From positions 35,900,501 to 35,964,500 of the forward strand of contig JAWZYU010000006.1 in the NCBI GenBank assembly GCA_038380435.1: a stretch of 64,000 bases of DNA, read 5' to 3'. Both the position numbers and the translations under genes were made by a program. The notes under the pieces were generated by a model. The model saw nothing but the letters and a program-made list of their open reading frames with translations. It searched no databases and was not told the origin of the DNA. Origin of the DNA: Ryuthela nishihirai. Its lineage: Eukaryota > Arthropoda > Arachnida > Araneae > Heptathelidae. This document shows, one piece after another, positions 46,701-57,425 of this stretch. The number at the start of each line of letters is the position of its first letter. The stretch's first letter is position 1.

Positions 46701-49588
46701 AAATCCTGGAACATCCTCACCTTCGTCATTTAAGGCAAATAGCTCAAGTACACCCTCACTTTCGTTGTTGAGAAGCTCGTCATATGGGTAACATTCTGTA
46801 CTTAGCGAGTCGATTTCCACTTCGTCATCAGTATCCCATAACAAATCGTCCTCAGTGTCATCCATAGCATTAGAAATCCCACACTTTTTGAAGGAATGTA
46901 TTTAAAATCTTGCAACATTTTTACCTTCGTCATCTAAGGCAAATAGCTCCTCAAGTACACCCTCACTTTCGTGGTTGAGAAGCTCGTCATATGGGTCCCA
47001 TTCTGTACCTAGCGAGTCGATTTCCGCTTCGTCATCAGTATCCCATAACAAATCGTCCTCAGTGCCATCCATAACATTAGAAATCAAACACCTTTTGAAG
47101 AAATGTATTTAACATCCTGCATCATCCTCACATTCGTCATCTAAGGCAAATAGCTCCTCAAGTACATCCTCACTTTCGTTGTTGAGAAGCTCGTCATATG
47201 GGTCTCATTCTGTACCTAGCGAGTCGATTTCCGCTTCGTCATCAGTATCCCATAACAAATCGTCCTCAGTGCCATCCATAGCATTAGAAATCCCACACTT
47301 TTTGAAGGAATGTATTTAAAATCCTGCAACATCCTCACATTCGTCATCTAAGGCAAATAGCTCCTCACGTACATCCTCACTTTCGTTGTTGAGAAGCTCG
47401 TCATATGCATCTCATTCTGTATCTAGCGAGTCGATTTTCGCTTCGTCATCAGTATCCCATAACAAATCGTCCTCAGTGCCATCCATAGCATTAGAAATCT
47501 CTCACTTTTTGAAGGAGTGTATTTAAAATCCTGGAACATCCTCACCTTCGTCATCTAAGGCAAATAGCTCCTCAAGTACACCCTCACTTTCGTTGTTGAG
47601 AAGCTCGTCATATGTATCTCATTCTGTACCTAGCGAGTCGATTTCCGCTTCGTCATCAGTATCCCATAACAAATCGTCCTCAGTGCCATCCATAGCATTA
47701 GAAATCAAACACTTTTTGAAGAAATGTATTTAACATCCTGCAACATCCTCACATTCGTCATCTAAGGAAAATAGCTCCTCAAGTACATCCTCACTTTCGT
47801 TGTTGAGAAGCTCGTCATATGGGTCTCATTCTGTACCTAGCGAGTCGATTTCCGCTTCGTCATCAGTATCCCATAACAAATCGTCCTCAGTGCCATCCAT
47901 AGCATTAGAAATCTCTCACTTTTTGAAGGAGTGTATTTAAAATCCTGGAACATCCTCACCTTCGTCATCTAAGGCAAATAGCTCCTCAAGTACACCCTCA
48001 CTTTCGTTGTTGAGAAGCTCGTCATATGGGTCACATTCTGTACCTAGCGAGTCGATTTCCGCTTCGTCATCAGTATCCCATAACAAATCGTCCTCAGTGC
48101 CATCCATAGCATTAGAAATCCCACATTTTTTGAAGGAATGTATTTAAAATCCTGCAACATCCTCAGTTTCATCATCTAAGGCAAATAGCTCCTGAAGTAC
48201 ACCCTCACTTTCGTTGTTGAGAAGCTCGTCATATGGGTCCCATTCTGTACCTAGCGAGTTGATTTCCGCTTCGTCATCAGTATCCCATAACAAATCGTCC
48301 TCAGTGCCATCCATAGCATTAGAAATCCCACACTTTTTGAAGGAATGTATTTAAAATGCTGCAACGTCCTCACATTCGTCATCTAAGGCAAATAGTTCCT
48401 CAAGTACATCCTCACTTTCGTTGTTGAGACGCTCGTTATATTGGTCCCATTCTGTACCTAGCGAGTCGATTTCCGCTTCGTCTTCAGTATCCCATAACAA
48501 ATCGTCCTCAGTGCCATCCATAGCATTAGAAATCCCACACTTTTTGAAGGAATGTATTTAACATCCTGCAACATCCTCACATTCGTCATCTAAGGCAAAT
48601 AGCTCCTCAAGTACATCCTCACTCTCGTTGTTGAGAAGCTCGTCACATGGGTCTCATTCTGTACCTAGCGAGTCGATTTCCGCTTCGTCATCAGTATCCC
48701 ATAACAAATCGTCCTCAGTGCCATCCATAGCATTAGAAATCCCTCAATTTTTGGAAGGAATGTATTTAAAATCCTGCAACATCCTCACCTTCATCATCTA
48801 AGGCAAATAGCTCCTCAAGCACACCCTCACTTTCGTTGTTGAGAAGCTCGTGATATGTATCTCATTCTGTACCTAGCGAGTCGATTTCTGCTTCGTCATC
48901 AGTATCCCATAACAAATCGTCCTCAGTGCCATCCATAGCATTAGAAATCTCTCACTTTTTGAAGAAGTGTATTTAAAATCCTGGAACATCCTCACCTTCG
49001 TCATCTAAGGCAAATAGCTCCTCAAGTACACCCTCACTTTCGTTGTTGAGAAGCTCGTCATATGGGTCACATTCTGTACCTAGCGAGTCGATTTCTGCTT
49101 CGTCATCAGTATCCCATAAGAAATCGTCCTCAGTGCCATCCATAGCATTAGAAATCCCACACTTTTTGAAGGAATGTATTTAAAATCCTGGAACATCCTC
49201 ACCTTCGTCATCTAAGGCAAATAGCTCCTCAAGTACATCCTCACTTTCGTTGTTGAGAAGATCGTCATATGGGTCTCATTCTGTACCTAGCGAGTCGATT
49301 TCCGCTTCGTCATCAGTATCCCATAACAAATCGTCCTCAGTGCCATCCATAGCATTAGAAATCCCTCACTTTTTGAAGGAGTGTATTTAAAATCCTGCAA
49401 CATCCTCACATTCGTCATCTAAGGCAAATAGCTCCTCAAGTACATCCTCACTTTCGTTGTTGAGAAGCTCGTCATGTGGGTCCCATTCTGTACCTAGCGA
49501 GTCGATTTCCGCTTCGTCATCAGTATCCCATAACAAATCGTCCTCAGTGCCATCCATAGCATTAGAAATCCCACATTTTTTGAAGGAT
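40693..49588 (-). repeat. 207-bp satellite derived from transposase C-terminus, about 43 units
   Basis: Unit starts marked by tgtatttaaaatcctgcaac recur every 207 bp (40,901; 41,108; 41,315; 41,522; 41,729; 41,936 and so on to 49,382), giving about 43 units. Read on the minus strand each unit encodes SFKKCGISNAMDG, an acidic stretch (DLLWDTDDEAEIDSLG, TEWDPYDELLNNESEDVLEE) and LFALDDECEDVAGF, then TAA. The unit on the far right (49,382-49,588) is the true end of the transposase gene. Since 207 is 69 codons, phase is kept. Units marked tgttttaaaatcc at 41,936, 43,177 and 44,418 show a six-unit, 1,241-bp higher-order repeat. By eye, about 20 units have ctcatt in place of cccatt, turning Trp into TGA. 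Plus-strand open frames here are antisense artefacts. Confidence 0.95.
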
Positions 49589-50705
49589 TTTATCACTGTT
49601 TCGACTTTCATTTTTTCCCATGATTTGATCACGAAATCACACAACAGATCAAGTGACGCAGCCCGCATAGCTCCACCTTTCGTATACGACTTTTCGCCAC
49701 TCATCATCCAGTTATTCCATTGTTCACGCATGTGACCTTTGAATGGTTTATTCACAGAGACGTCTAAATGTTGTAGCATCGAAGTTACACCACCCGGTAT
49801 AACAGCAATCTTAGTATTGTTCCGTGCTAAGCGATTTTTAGTGTTCTCTGTTACGTGACTCCGAAACATATCCCACACCAACAAACTGTGTTGATTTCGT
49901 AGAGCATCTGGTCGCCTCTTCCACACATTTTCCATCCACAATTTTACGCCATTCTCGTCCATCCATCCCTTTTCATAAAAATGTACGAAAATGCCTGGAA
50001 GGAATTTTATTTTAGGAGTAGTTTTCCTCTTGAAAATGACCATGGGTTTTAACTTTGTTCCATCTGACATGCATGTTAATACTACTGTAAACCTGGTCTT
50101 TTCATGGCCTGTACTTCTTACTTTAACAGTTTTTACGCCTTTTTTTTCCACAGTTCTCTTGTTTATCAAGTCGAAGTTAATCGGTGTTTCATCCATATTT
50201 CCAATATTAGATAATGGAAAGTTGTATTTCCGCCTCATACCAATAACAAACTTTTGAAAACTCTTGACTTTATGGTCAAGATCTTGTGGTAATTTCTGCG
50301 CAATTTTTGTTTTCTCTCGTATTATCAGAATTTTTGTTCATGAAACGATTGCACCAACCTACTGTTGCTTTAAATTCTTTGCCTTGTTCTGGATTGGCCC
50401 ATGCCCACTTCAATGCATAAGCCCTAATCATATTTCTTGTAACAACATAACAATTCTGCCTCTGTTCTTGTACCCATTCTGCAACATTATTTTCTTAATC
50501 TGGCCAGCAAGCTATTCCTCTCCTCATAGAACATGTTTTCATTGGCATTTTTTTTTAACAGCATCTTCATTCTTTCCCAATCTCTTACCATGTTCTCTGT
50601 TATATCTGCAGCACAGCTGTTCGATTCTTTAGCCTGTTTTATGACTTTTAACTTGAAGCTTGCTTCATATTTCCTTCTTTTCGTTGGTTTCATGATTAGG
50701 CCCAC
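49387..50705 (-). pseudogene. pogo-type (POGK-like) transposase
   Basis: From 50,705: KPTKRRKYEASFKLKVIKQA, a helix-turn-helix start; after a frame change near 50,490, RNMIRAYALKWAWANPEQ and FKATVGWCNRFMNKN (CENP-B-type DNA-binding domain); after a second change near 50,300, a 283-codon frame with NIGNMDETPINFD (first Asp), FTVVLTCMSDGTKLKPMVIF, LLVWDMFRSHVTE (second Asp), TSMLQHLDVSVNKPFK (third Asp; the usual Pro before LDVS is His) and an acidic C-terminus ending DVAGF at 49,387. All three catalytic Asp residues remain. Two frameshifts make it inactive as read, unless an intron lies there. Its last 69 codons are the founder-like unit of the adjacent satellite. Confidence 0.9.
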
Positions 50706-51429
50706 ACTTTACAAATTTTACGCTGATTACACTTATAGTACAAATTGTTTGAACACACGACACAACCTATAACGAAACTTGTTAGAGGTACATGTGAGTT
50801 CGTGATTTGGCACGTGCTTCTATAGGCAAAAACGTAACAATGCTAAAGGAGGGTTTTCCTTTATGCGTGTAACCACCGACTGCGACTGAACTTGAAAATT
50901 ACTACAACTTATTGAAAAATATATCATATTATTTAAATACGCTATATGATAATACATTACATTGTAATAGTAAATAATACATTACATTGTAATAGTAAAA
51001 CAATACTTAAACAAAATAAATATTAAAAGTTATGTTTATTGAGCTACTGATGAAAAAACGGACAAACCGTAATTATTTACTAGTAAAGAGTAGGGTATGT
51101 CCACAAAATAGAATAGCCCATACGACGCTTTTGTGAATAGTCAAGGTCATTACCCGAATGCCCGAATCAGTGCGAATGTTTGCGAATAGGACATAATTCC
51201 GTATACGCTATACAGTATTATTATCCAGATGATGATCGCCGATCTAAACTAAATTCATAGGCCGTTGATAGTTTGGGACCGTCTTATAGGATAGATATAT
51301 GCTAAAACTATAAAACTTTGACGAAAATTTATACCTCGTCTTATCTGAAGGTCGTCTTCTCTGCGGAAATATACGGTAATTATATTATAATAATCTGCTT
51401 GAAAACTCCGAAATGCTTTCCTTTAAATA

Positions 51430-51768
51430 TCTATTATTGTTTATTAAAACAAGTCATCAGCATATAAATAAATAATACATTTTAAGTTTGTATTGAACAA
51501 ATCATTTATATATACCGTGAACAATAAAAGGCCTAAAATTGAACCATCCCTATGTGAAACATAGGGATGGTTCAATTTTAGGTTTTTTTCACATCCCTTT
51601 CAACTGTGAAAGTTTTTTGTTTTGGTAATTGTGTATCTGTCTGATAAATAATTCCGAAATGAATCTGCTTATTCCTTGAATACCAAAATTTTCCAATATA
51701 TTCAATAAATGTTTCTGATGTACTGTATCGAAGACTTTCTGTAAATCCAAGAATATTGATACATTTTC
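51430..51768 (-). mobile_element. LINE reverse transcriptase fragment A
   Basis: Read leftward: VSIFLDLQKVFDTVHQKHLL (motif A, about 51,700-51,760), LENFGIQGISRFISELF, then after a local palindrome GSILGLLLFTVYINDLFN (motif B) and YADD (motif C, about 51,455). The pattern is jockey/Daphne-like, unlike the RTE copies. It is bounded on the right by a SINE at 51,773. Confidence 0.75.
51532..51582. repeat. perfect 24-bp palindrome inside LINE fragment
   Basis: The arm cctaaaattgaaccatccct-atgt (51,532-51,555) and its exact complement (51,559-51,582) flank the 3-bp loop gaa. The arm encodes the conserved SILG region of the reverse transcriptase, so one arm is the original and the other an inverted local copy. 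Confidence 0.9.
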
Positions 51769-51772
51769 TCTC

Positions 51773-51995
51773 TCTGCCGAGTGGTTAGCGCGCTTGGCTA
51801 CTGATCTAAGGGACCTGGGTTCGAGCCCCGGATAAGGCATGGTTGTATGTGTTGTTTTTCTGCTGAGGTCCTGCCATCCTCTCAGATCTTCTACTTTGGC
51901 ATATAAACTGACAGGCTCCTGTCAGACCTCTGTGGCAAGCAGCTGCTTGAGGGGGTATTTATTTTATTTATTTTATTTATAATTTATTAATTTAT
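51773..51995 (+). mobile_element. second SINE family, tRNA-derived
   Basis: Head: tgccgagtggttagcgcgct (A-box) and cctgggttcgagccccgg (B-box), ending ataaggca; then a body with ctgctgaggtcctgcc and caagcagctgcttgaggggg and a tail of TTTA repeats (51,957-51,995). The head resembles tRNA-Ser/Leu in the GCCGAGTGGTTA motif, but there is no proper acceptor or anticodon stem, so it is not a tRNA gene. It separates two LINE fragments. Confidence 0.8.
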
Positions 51996-52139
51996 TAATG
52001 TTTTTTGCAATTTTAAAAATCAGTTCAATTGTAATTTTTTCCTTTTTGATAACCAAATTTTTATTTCTTATGTTGTACCTAAGTAAAAAAATTATATACA
52101 GCATCATAAATATATTTTCCATCATTTTTAAGATACAAG

Positions 52140-52870
52140 AAGACTAATTATTAGTTGTTGGTTTAAAAAGTAAAGTCCGTTTTGATGTACCCTTTATAAC
52201 TAGATCTTTAAAAAATCTATCAATTTGTATCTCTTATCTGTAGAATTAGTGTATTATAAATATCATTCAAAATATGATGATGTATCGAAGGATATGATGT
52301 ATTGCATCGAACGCTCTCTGTAAATCCAAGAATATTCAAAATGTTTGCTATTTATTCCACAAATAATGTTTTTTGGATTTATTAATAATTTTACGTCGTC
52401 AATTGACTTTCTCTGTTTCCTTCTGATATTTCATATATTAACGCCTTTTTTAATTATAAGTTATTTCTATAAAATTTGCTGCTGATTTCTAATCAGAATA
52501 TTAACCCTTTTCTAACTTTCTTTTTATAAACAGCAATTTTTATTGTTGTTTCTGCATTTTAGCCATACTTTATCTCTTCTCTCAATTAAACTTATCAAGA
52601 TCTGTGTTATCCAGTTTTTTTAAAGATTTCTTTTTGGTTCTGCTCTACTCTTCGTAGATACTTTATTAATTCCTAATAATTTAATCTGTAATGTCTTTAT
52701 AAAATTTATATGGATTTATTTCTTCTATTGAATTGTCTCTATAATTTAATAAATTCCAATTCATTTCGGATATATTTTTGTTTATATTATTATGGTGAAA
52801 AAGCCAATTCTTATCTTTGTGGTTTCTTTCAGTAGAATCAGCTATTAAACATTTCTAAGCTCACGTTATT
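52140..52870 (-). mobile_element. LINE reverse transcriptase fragment B
   Basis: On the minus strand at about 52,270-52,340 it reads IFLDLQRAFDAIHH, a second motif A of the same LINE type as fragment A, with nucleotide similarity (gtaaatccaagaatatt at both). The sequence upstream in the element (52,340-52,870) is AT-rich with no long frame. Because motif A occurs in both fragments, these are two copies, not one split element. Confidence 0.6.
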
Positions 52871-53565
52871 CGTTTCGAATAGAGGTCATCAAATGTCCAG
52901 TAAGCCGTATAGGGCTCACGGGATTCTTATGTCCCATAGAGAAGGTATAGAACAATAACATATGTTTTTGTTGCCTATGATGTGAAAAGTGATAATTGAG
53001 TAAAGCGATTGAACATAAAACAGAAAGCTTCGATAATGGTGTTCTAACAAAACTTTTGATGTGAGTTATTTCTACTGGAAAACTAATGAAGACAAATTGA
53101 AAAGAATGTTATATGGGGGGCGCTGAGAGTATAACCATCATCTAGGAGGATTTTGTTTTTTAATAAATCTTTATTTGAACAACAGACGTTACTAGAAACG
53201 TTTAGAATATTTTAAAAAATATGACAGAACCTCAAATTCCTAAATATGCTACTTACATCTAATATGTATAGATAATTGTGAGTGATTGGGGCTGGCAGGG
53301 GATCATGCTAATTCTAACTCTGATAAATAAATGATAGAGCTCTGAAATTTTATATGTAGGAGTAAACGCGGTCGTAAATTTTGAGAAAATTCCTACATTT
53401 GATTTTCGACGTTTCCTTGAAGGTAAAACGGAGGTCACGTAGAACTCAAACGTTCATATACGATTGCTAGAAACGTGAAAATTGGTGTCTGGAGGTGTTC
53501 TTGAAATAAGATGCATAACAATGTGGTAGAGAAACAGAACCTGAGAGACATACTACGCCATAATC
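52871..53565. other. no gene recognised
   Basis: Mixed sequence. The part around 53,400-53,500 (aaggtaaaacggaggtc, ctagaaacgtgaaaattggt, ctggaggtgtt) resembles units of the minisatellite at 56,390-57,690. Confidence 0.45.
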
Positions 53566-53566
53566 T

Positions 53567-53627
53567 GAGGTTTATACAGGTTGCAGTCTCAAAGGTGACT
53601 GTTGAGCCTGCAACTTGTATAAACCTC
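53567..53627. repeat. 20-bp inverted repeat
   Basis: gaggtttatacaggttgcag (53,567-53,586) pairs with ctgcaacttgtataaacctc (53,608-53,627) with one mismatch and a 21-bp loop. Confidence 0.85.
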
Positions 53628-53741
53628 ACCTGTGACTCCGCTAATCCTAATTTTATCCTTGAGGAGAGAGGCATATGAATGGATTTAGAAATATTCTGTC
53701 TATCTGTGGGATGAAAAATCTTGTCCACTGGTAGAAGAGAC

Positions 53742-53850
53742 CATATCCTCAGCACACCATGAAATCTTAACCATTTGAGCAGGAGAACCATATCCTCATT
53801 ACGTTATCAGATCTTGGCCATTTGTGTAAGAGTATCATATCTTCAGCATG
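53742..53850. repeat. 47-bp imperfect tandem repeat
   Basis: About 2.3 units beginning accatatcctcagcacacca, accatatcctcattacgtta and atcatatcttcagcatgacc. No coding meaning is seen. Confidence 0.7.
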
Positions 53851-54120
53851 ACCAGAAGGGTCCCTAATGAGATCTGCAGTCGTTTTTGCAATAAGAAAGG
53901 GAGAGTGAAGAGAGGATCACTTATTTCCTGCCATTGAAAGGGTCTACAGTAAAACGAACGCTGTGCTCTGGGAGCTAGTTTAGGAGAAAGACTTTACGAA
54001 AAAGTCTTATGACAGCACTCATGGAGTGTGGGACTCAAATGTTGTAGCGGAGGCAGTGGACTAAGGCTGTACCCAATTCCAGTAGTTCTCTTTGTAGTGT
54101 AAAGTGTTGTAGGTATTAAA

Positions 54121-54339
54121 TACACCTATCCCTCGCTTTACACGGTACTCAGTTCACACAATTTTGGCTTTGCACGGTCAAACAATGCAACCAGTTTCGA
54201 TTTACACGGTACTGACTGAGACGTACATAGAAAGGAAATCTCAGTCATTACCGTGTAAATCGAAACTGGTTGCATTTTTTGACCGTGCAAAGCCAAAATT
54301 GTGTGAACTGAGTGCCGTGTAAATCGAGGTATAGGTGTA
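54121..54339. mobile_element. foldback MITE related to Tigger/pogo ends
   Basis: A 219-bp near-perfect hairpin: left arm tacacctatccctcgcttta onward, right arm the complement ending aggtataggtgta, arms of about 105 bp with a few mismatches and a centre of about 11 bp (acatagaaagg). The flanks give a TA target duplication. The first bases (TACACCTA, then TTTACACGG) resemble the ends of the Tigger-type element at 28,314-33,514 (TACACCTAAT, TTTTTACACGG), so a transposase of that lineage may have moved it. Confidence 0.9.
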
Positions 54340-55289
54340 TTATATATCATAGAGATACTCACAGCCTTGATTCCAATTTTATATGAACATTAAAGGACTG
54401 CTGAAATAAGGTCCAGCAAAGGCATTCTTCTGCAGACAGATACTCGCTAATAAATAAGAGATATCTTCACATGATTAATACCCGATTTCTTTTACAATAG
54501 TGTTATAAATTTAACTGATGGAAACTAAGCGTGAGATGAGAAATAGTATTTAACAATTATAATTGTAAAATAATGTAATTTATTATAAATGTATGAATGA
54601 AAACATTTATATAAACTACACTCAAAACATAAAATAAGGCTTTTTACATCATTTAATAAATGGCACAATTATATTTTGAACAAACCTGCAATCTATCGAG
54701 AATAACCTTACCAATTCCTACACAACTAAATATAACTATGTTATGATGATGAATTCTTCCTACAGAAAGGTTGTGACCAGATCTGCTTGTTTAACTACAT
54801 ATAACATTTCAGCCTCATCTTAAAGTGTCTTAAGCTTCCTTCTTTTTCTTACCTGTCCATTAACAGAATCAACACTAATAAATTTATTCAATCTCCTGCG
54901 AACACAGCAAATAAAAACGTTTCTCCTGTATACTATTCCGTATAGACTAAAACAAATTACGTTTTCCTCTCCACTCTAATTCCTCTGTATTGCAACAACT
55001 TATTCCTTTTTTTAAGTTCGTTCGAAATAGTTGGTGACGTAATTCTCACACTGTAGTTCACGCGAGCATCAAGACAACACATAATATCACGTCTCATTTC
55101 AGGACGTTTATCTGTCTTAACAATAGGCACGAACTTGAATGTTTACCAAAAATTTTAAAAACATGATTAATTGTAAATAATTAACATGTTGTTAAACCAG
55201 CTTATGCTTTTATTTTCTCGTCTGTCTTTCTAATTCTTGTACAGACATTCAATTTCTTTGTTTATATAGATACATTTATTTTTTCGGAA
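54340..55289. other. AT-rich spacer, no gene recognised
   Basis: No recognised coding sequence, RNA or tandem repeat. Confidence 0.55.
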
Positions 55290-55645
55290 TTCGGTTGCTT
55301 TACCTCTAAGTGGCACTTTTTTGTACAAATGTGTTAAATGGTCAGGTCAAAAGGACTGGAGGGCTCAGAGAAGGTTGGGGTGAGGGGACCCACTGGATAG
55401 GTGTAGGGAGACAGATGGTACTCTCCCATCAAGGCAATCCAGTAACACACAGAAATGGCCTTGACGAAAGTCTAGGCGTCCAGTGTTTGCTGGACGCTTT
55501 TGCAGTGTGTTCTTTAAGGTGCAAAGGGTGTGGCTCTCTGCTCAATGGGCCACAGTTTAGTGTCCCATCGGACGGACGGTGCCCTTTCCTCACCCATCAG
55601 TGTCCCCTACTGTCCGAGGGCAGGGAGTAAGTTTTGCGAAGTTTG
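55290..55645 (-). mobile_element. SINE body copy lacking its tRNA head
   Basis: Same family as 33,831-34,198, inverted: ttacctctaagtggcacttt, ctcagagaaggttgggg, gtgttctttaaggtgcaaag, ggacggacggtgcc. A local inverted or direct insertion (gtccagtgtttgctggacgc, about 55,480) adds length. It stops before the tRNA-like head. Confidence 0.85.
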
Positions 55646-55946
55646 AAATTACGAAATTTCGAACTAATATCACAAGCGATGTAATTATGTCAAAAATTTG
55701 AAATTTTGGGGTTGAAATGGGAATAACATGAAGTTTGCATTGTTGACAATAATTTTGACCTTTAACCCCAGAGGGAGTGTAAAAATGCAATATTTATTTT
55801 TGAAAGATTATTGTTCGTTTTTAGAGAAAATAAATAATTCTTTTTGGTTTGGATATGTATTGATAAACTACTACGATTCACCAAGTATTGAATCACTATC
55901 AAGCTGTTTAAGTAACAGAGTGAAGGTAGGTGTAGAGAAAAACACG

Positions 55947-56092
55947 TTTTAGGCCTTGTGGGATCTGAACCCACGGCCTTCTTATGACATGTTAGATTAT
56001 CTGGCCACTGAGTTACCTGTCGACAATCAAACGAATTTCTGCGGTTGGTTGCTCAGTAGTCAGAGAACTTAACATGTGATCAGAAGATCGCG
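55947..56092. repeat. two tRNA-like halves, head to head
   Basis: On the minus strand, 56,024-55,950 reads gtaactcagtggccag (A-box-like) and gtgggttcagatcccac (T-arm with a perfect 5-bp stem). On the plus strand, 56,044-56,090 reads ggttgctcagtagtcagaga and aacatgtgatcagaagatcg, the same pattern without the B-box, cut off by the SINE at 56,095. The acceptor stem does not pair and the anticodon loop is irregular, so these are tRNA-derived SINE heads, not tRNA genes. Confidence 0.55.
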
Positions 56093-56094
56093 TT

Positions 56095-56388
56095 ATTGGA
56101 CTGTTTTACCTCTGAGCTTCATTCCTTTGCACACAACGGTCTAAATGGCCATGCCACAATGACCCTGAAGGCTCAGAGAAGGTTGAGGGAGGGGACCCAA
56201 TGGAAGTTGTTGGGAGAGACAAGTAGCCTCCCTTCAAGGCCATACATCGTGCTGTTAAAATAGCACAGGGTATGAATCTCCCGCACACGGAGCCATGGTT
56301 TTAGGTCCCATCCGACGGAAGGTGGTCTTTCCAAACCCATTGGTATCCCTTATTGACTGAGGGAAGGGTGGGGGTTTTGTGGATTTGC
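56095..56388 (-). mobile_element. SINE body copy lacking its tRNA head
   Basis: Inverted member of the main SINE family: gttttacctctgagcttcat, tggccatgccacaatgaccc, ctcagagaaggttgagg, ccatccgacggaaggtgg, gagggaagggtgggg. It ends where the minisatellite begins. Confidence 0.85.
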
Positions 56389-56675
56389 ACCTAGGGCAAA
56401 TCCGGGTAGTAGGTCTCGGAAAATATCCGAAATACTTAGAGGTACATAGGTTACATAGAGGTCAAATCTTGAACTATGGTGCTAGAACCGGCAAAAATTG
56501 GTTTCTGGAGGTGTTTCGGGTTGTAAATCTCAGAAATCTTAAGAAATTTTGGATCCGAGTCGTCCTTCAAGTTCAAAGGTCAAATTACGATTTACCAGTG
56601 CTAGGAAGCTAAAAATTGGTTCCTTATATTTTGAGATGTAGTTCTCAGAAATGTGAAATTTTGGATGCGCATGTA

Positions 56676-57243
56676 CTGGTGATGTGCGACATGAGATTAA
56701 TAGACGAATAAGGACTGCTGCTAGAACTTTTAAGAATCTATGGAGAGTGTGGGGAAATAGGCGTATATTCCTAAAAACTAAAATTAGACTGTATAATAGT
56801 TTGGTTCTTTCTAGGGTTAGTTATGGTAGTGAAATGTGGACGCTTTTTGAAAAAGATAACGGGAAACTGGTTGCTCTTGATTCTAGATGCTTTAGGGTCT
56901 TGGGAATTAGGTGGTTCAACTTTGTAAGTAATGATGAGGTTAGGTAAAGTAGTCGGGAACCTCCTCTGAGCAGTATATTGTGCAGAGGATGACTCCGCTG
57001 GTTTGGCTATGCTGCACTTATGGATAAGATTAGCGAATAGTGTTATGAACAGTGTGCCTAAAGGATTCAGAAAGAGGGGGAGACCTATAGATGAGGTTAG
57101 CACACAATGCCAAATAGAACCTTGTTGGAATTGGTACGCAGTGACCAGATTTCAGCAGATGCAGCTAAGGACAGATATGCTTGGAGAACTAAATTGCGCA
57201 GTCAGGTTGGACCTCCGTAGCCCATTGGTTCTTGAGAATGATA

Positions 57244-57324
<81 letters not shown>

Positions 57325-57325
57325 G
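56676..57325 (+). mobile_element. RTE-clade LINE, copy 3 (3' end)
   Basis: Begins within the reverse transcriptase C-terminal domain (GDVRHEINRRI) and runs to the stop and a long tail. It is about 90 percent similar by eye to copies 1 and 2 and has TAA at 56,945 and frameshifts after it. The tail is a GAC repeat followed by a GAT repeat (57,246-57,323), much longer than in the other copies. Open frames of pure Asp or Ser here come from this microsatellite. Confidence 0.92.
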
Positions 57326-57346
57326 GTCCTTCGAGGTCAGATATGC

Positions 57347-57425
57347 TTGCAGAACTAAATTGCACAGTCTGGTTGAACTTCCGTAACTCATGACTTCTTG
57401 AGGATGATGGTGATGATGATGATAT
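57347..57425 (+). mobile_element. RTE-clade LINE, copy 4 (last 80 bp)
   Basis: Only the final codons and a short GAT tail of an RTE copy (atgcttgcagaactaaattg to gatggtgatgatgatgat). It is flanked by gtccttcgaggtcagatat and gtccttcaaggtcagatat, a 19-bp apparent target duplication with one difference, so it is an independent extremely truncated insertion, not a duplicate of copy 3. Confidence 0.85.

Larger units (their letters stand above)
40543..51377 (-). mobile_element. pogo-type transposon enlarged by internal satellite
   Basis: Inverted ends: tatcatatatttccgcagat near 40,544-40,562 on the left and, on the complement of the right end, taccgtatatttccgcagag (to about 51,377). Just inside both ends there is also a direct repeat, cgtcttataggacagata (about 40,608) and cgtcttataggatagata (about 51,281). 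Between them lie one minus-strand pogo-type transposase (49.4-50.7 kb) and an 8.9-kb tandem array made from its 3' end. Without the array the element would be about 2.1 kb, normal for pogo/Tigger elements. The right internal part, 50,760-51,280, is non-coding 5' sequence. Confidence 0.85.

Noticed and set aside
40693..49588. CRISPR-like array
   Set aside because: Units are 207 bp, contiguous without spacers, and encode a transposase end; the surroundings are eukaryotic.
50264..50632. 122-codon plus-strand open frame rich in Cys and Phe
   Set aside because: It is antisense to the DNA-binding domain of the pogo-type transposase.
51430..52870. A single LINE split by the SINE
   Set aside because: Reverse transcriptase motif A occurs on both sides, so two different copies are present.
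57003..57391. Poly-Asp, poly-Ser and poly-Ile/Val open frames
   Set aside because: All come from the GAC/GAT microsatellite tail of RTE copy 3 read in different frames.
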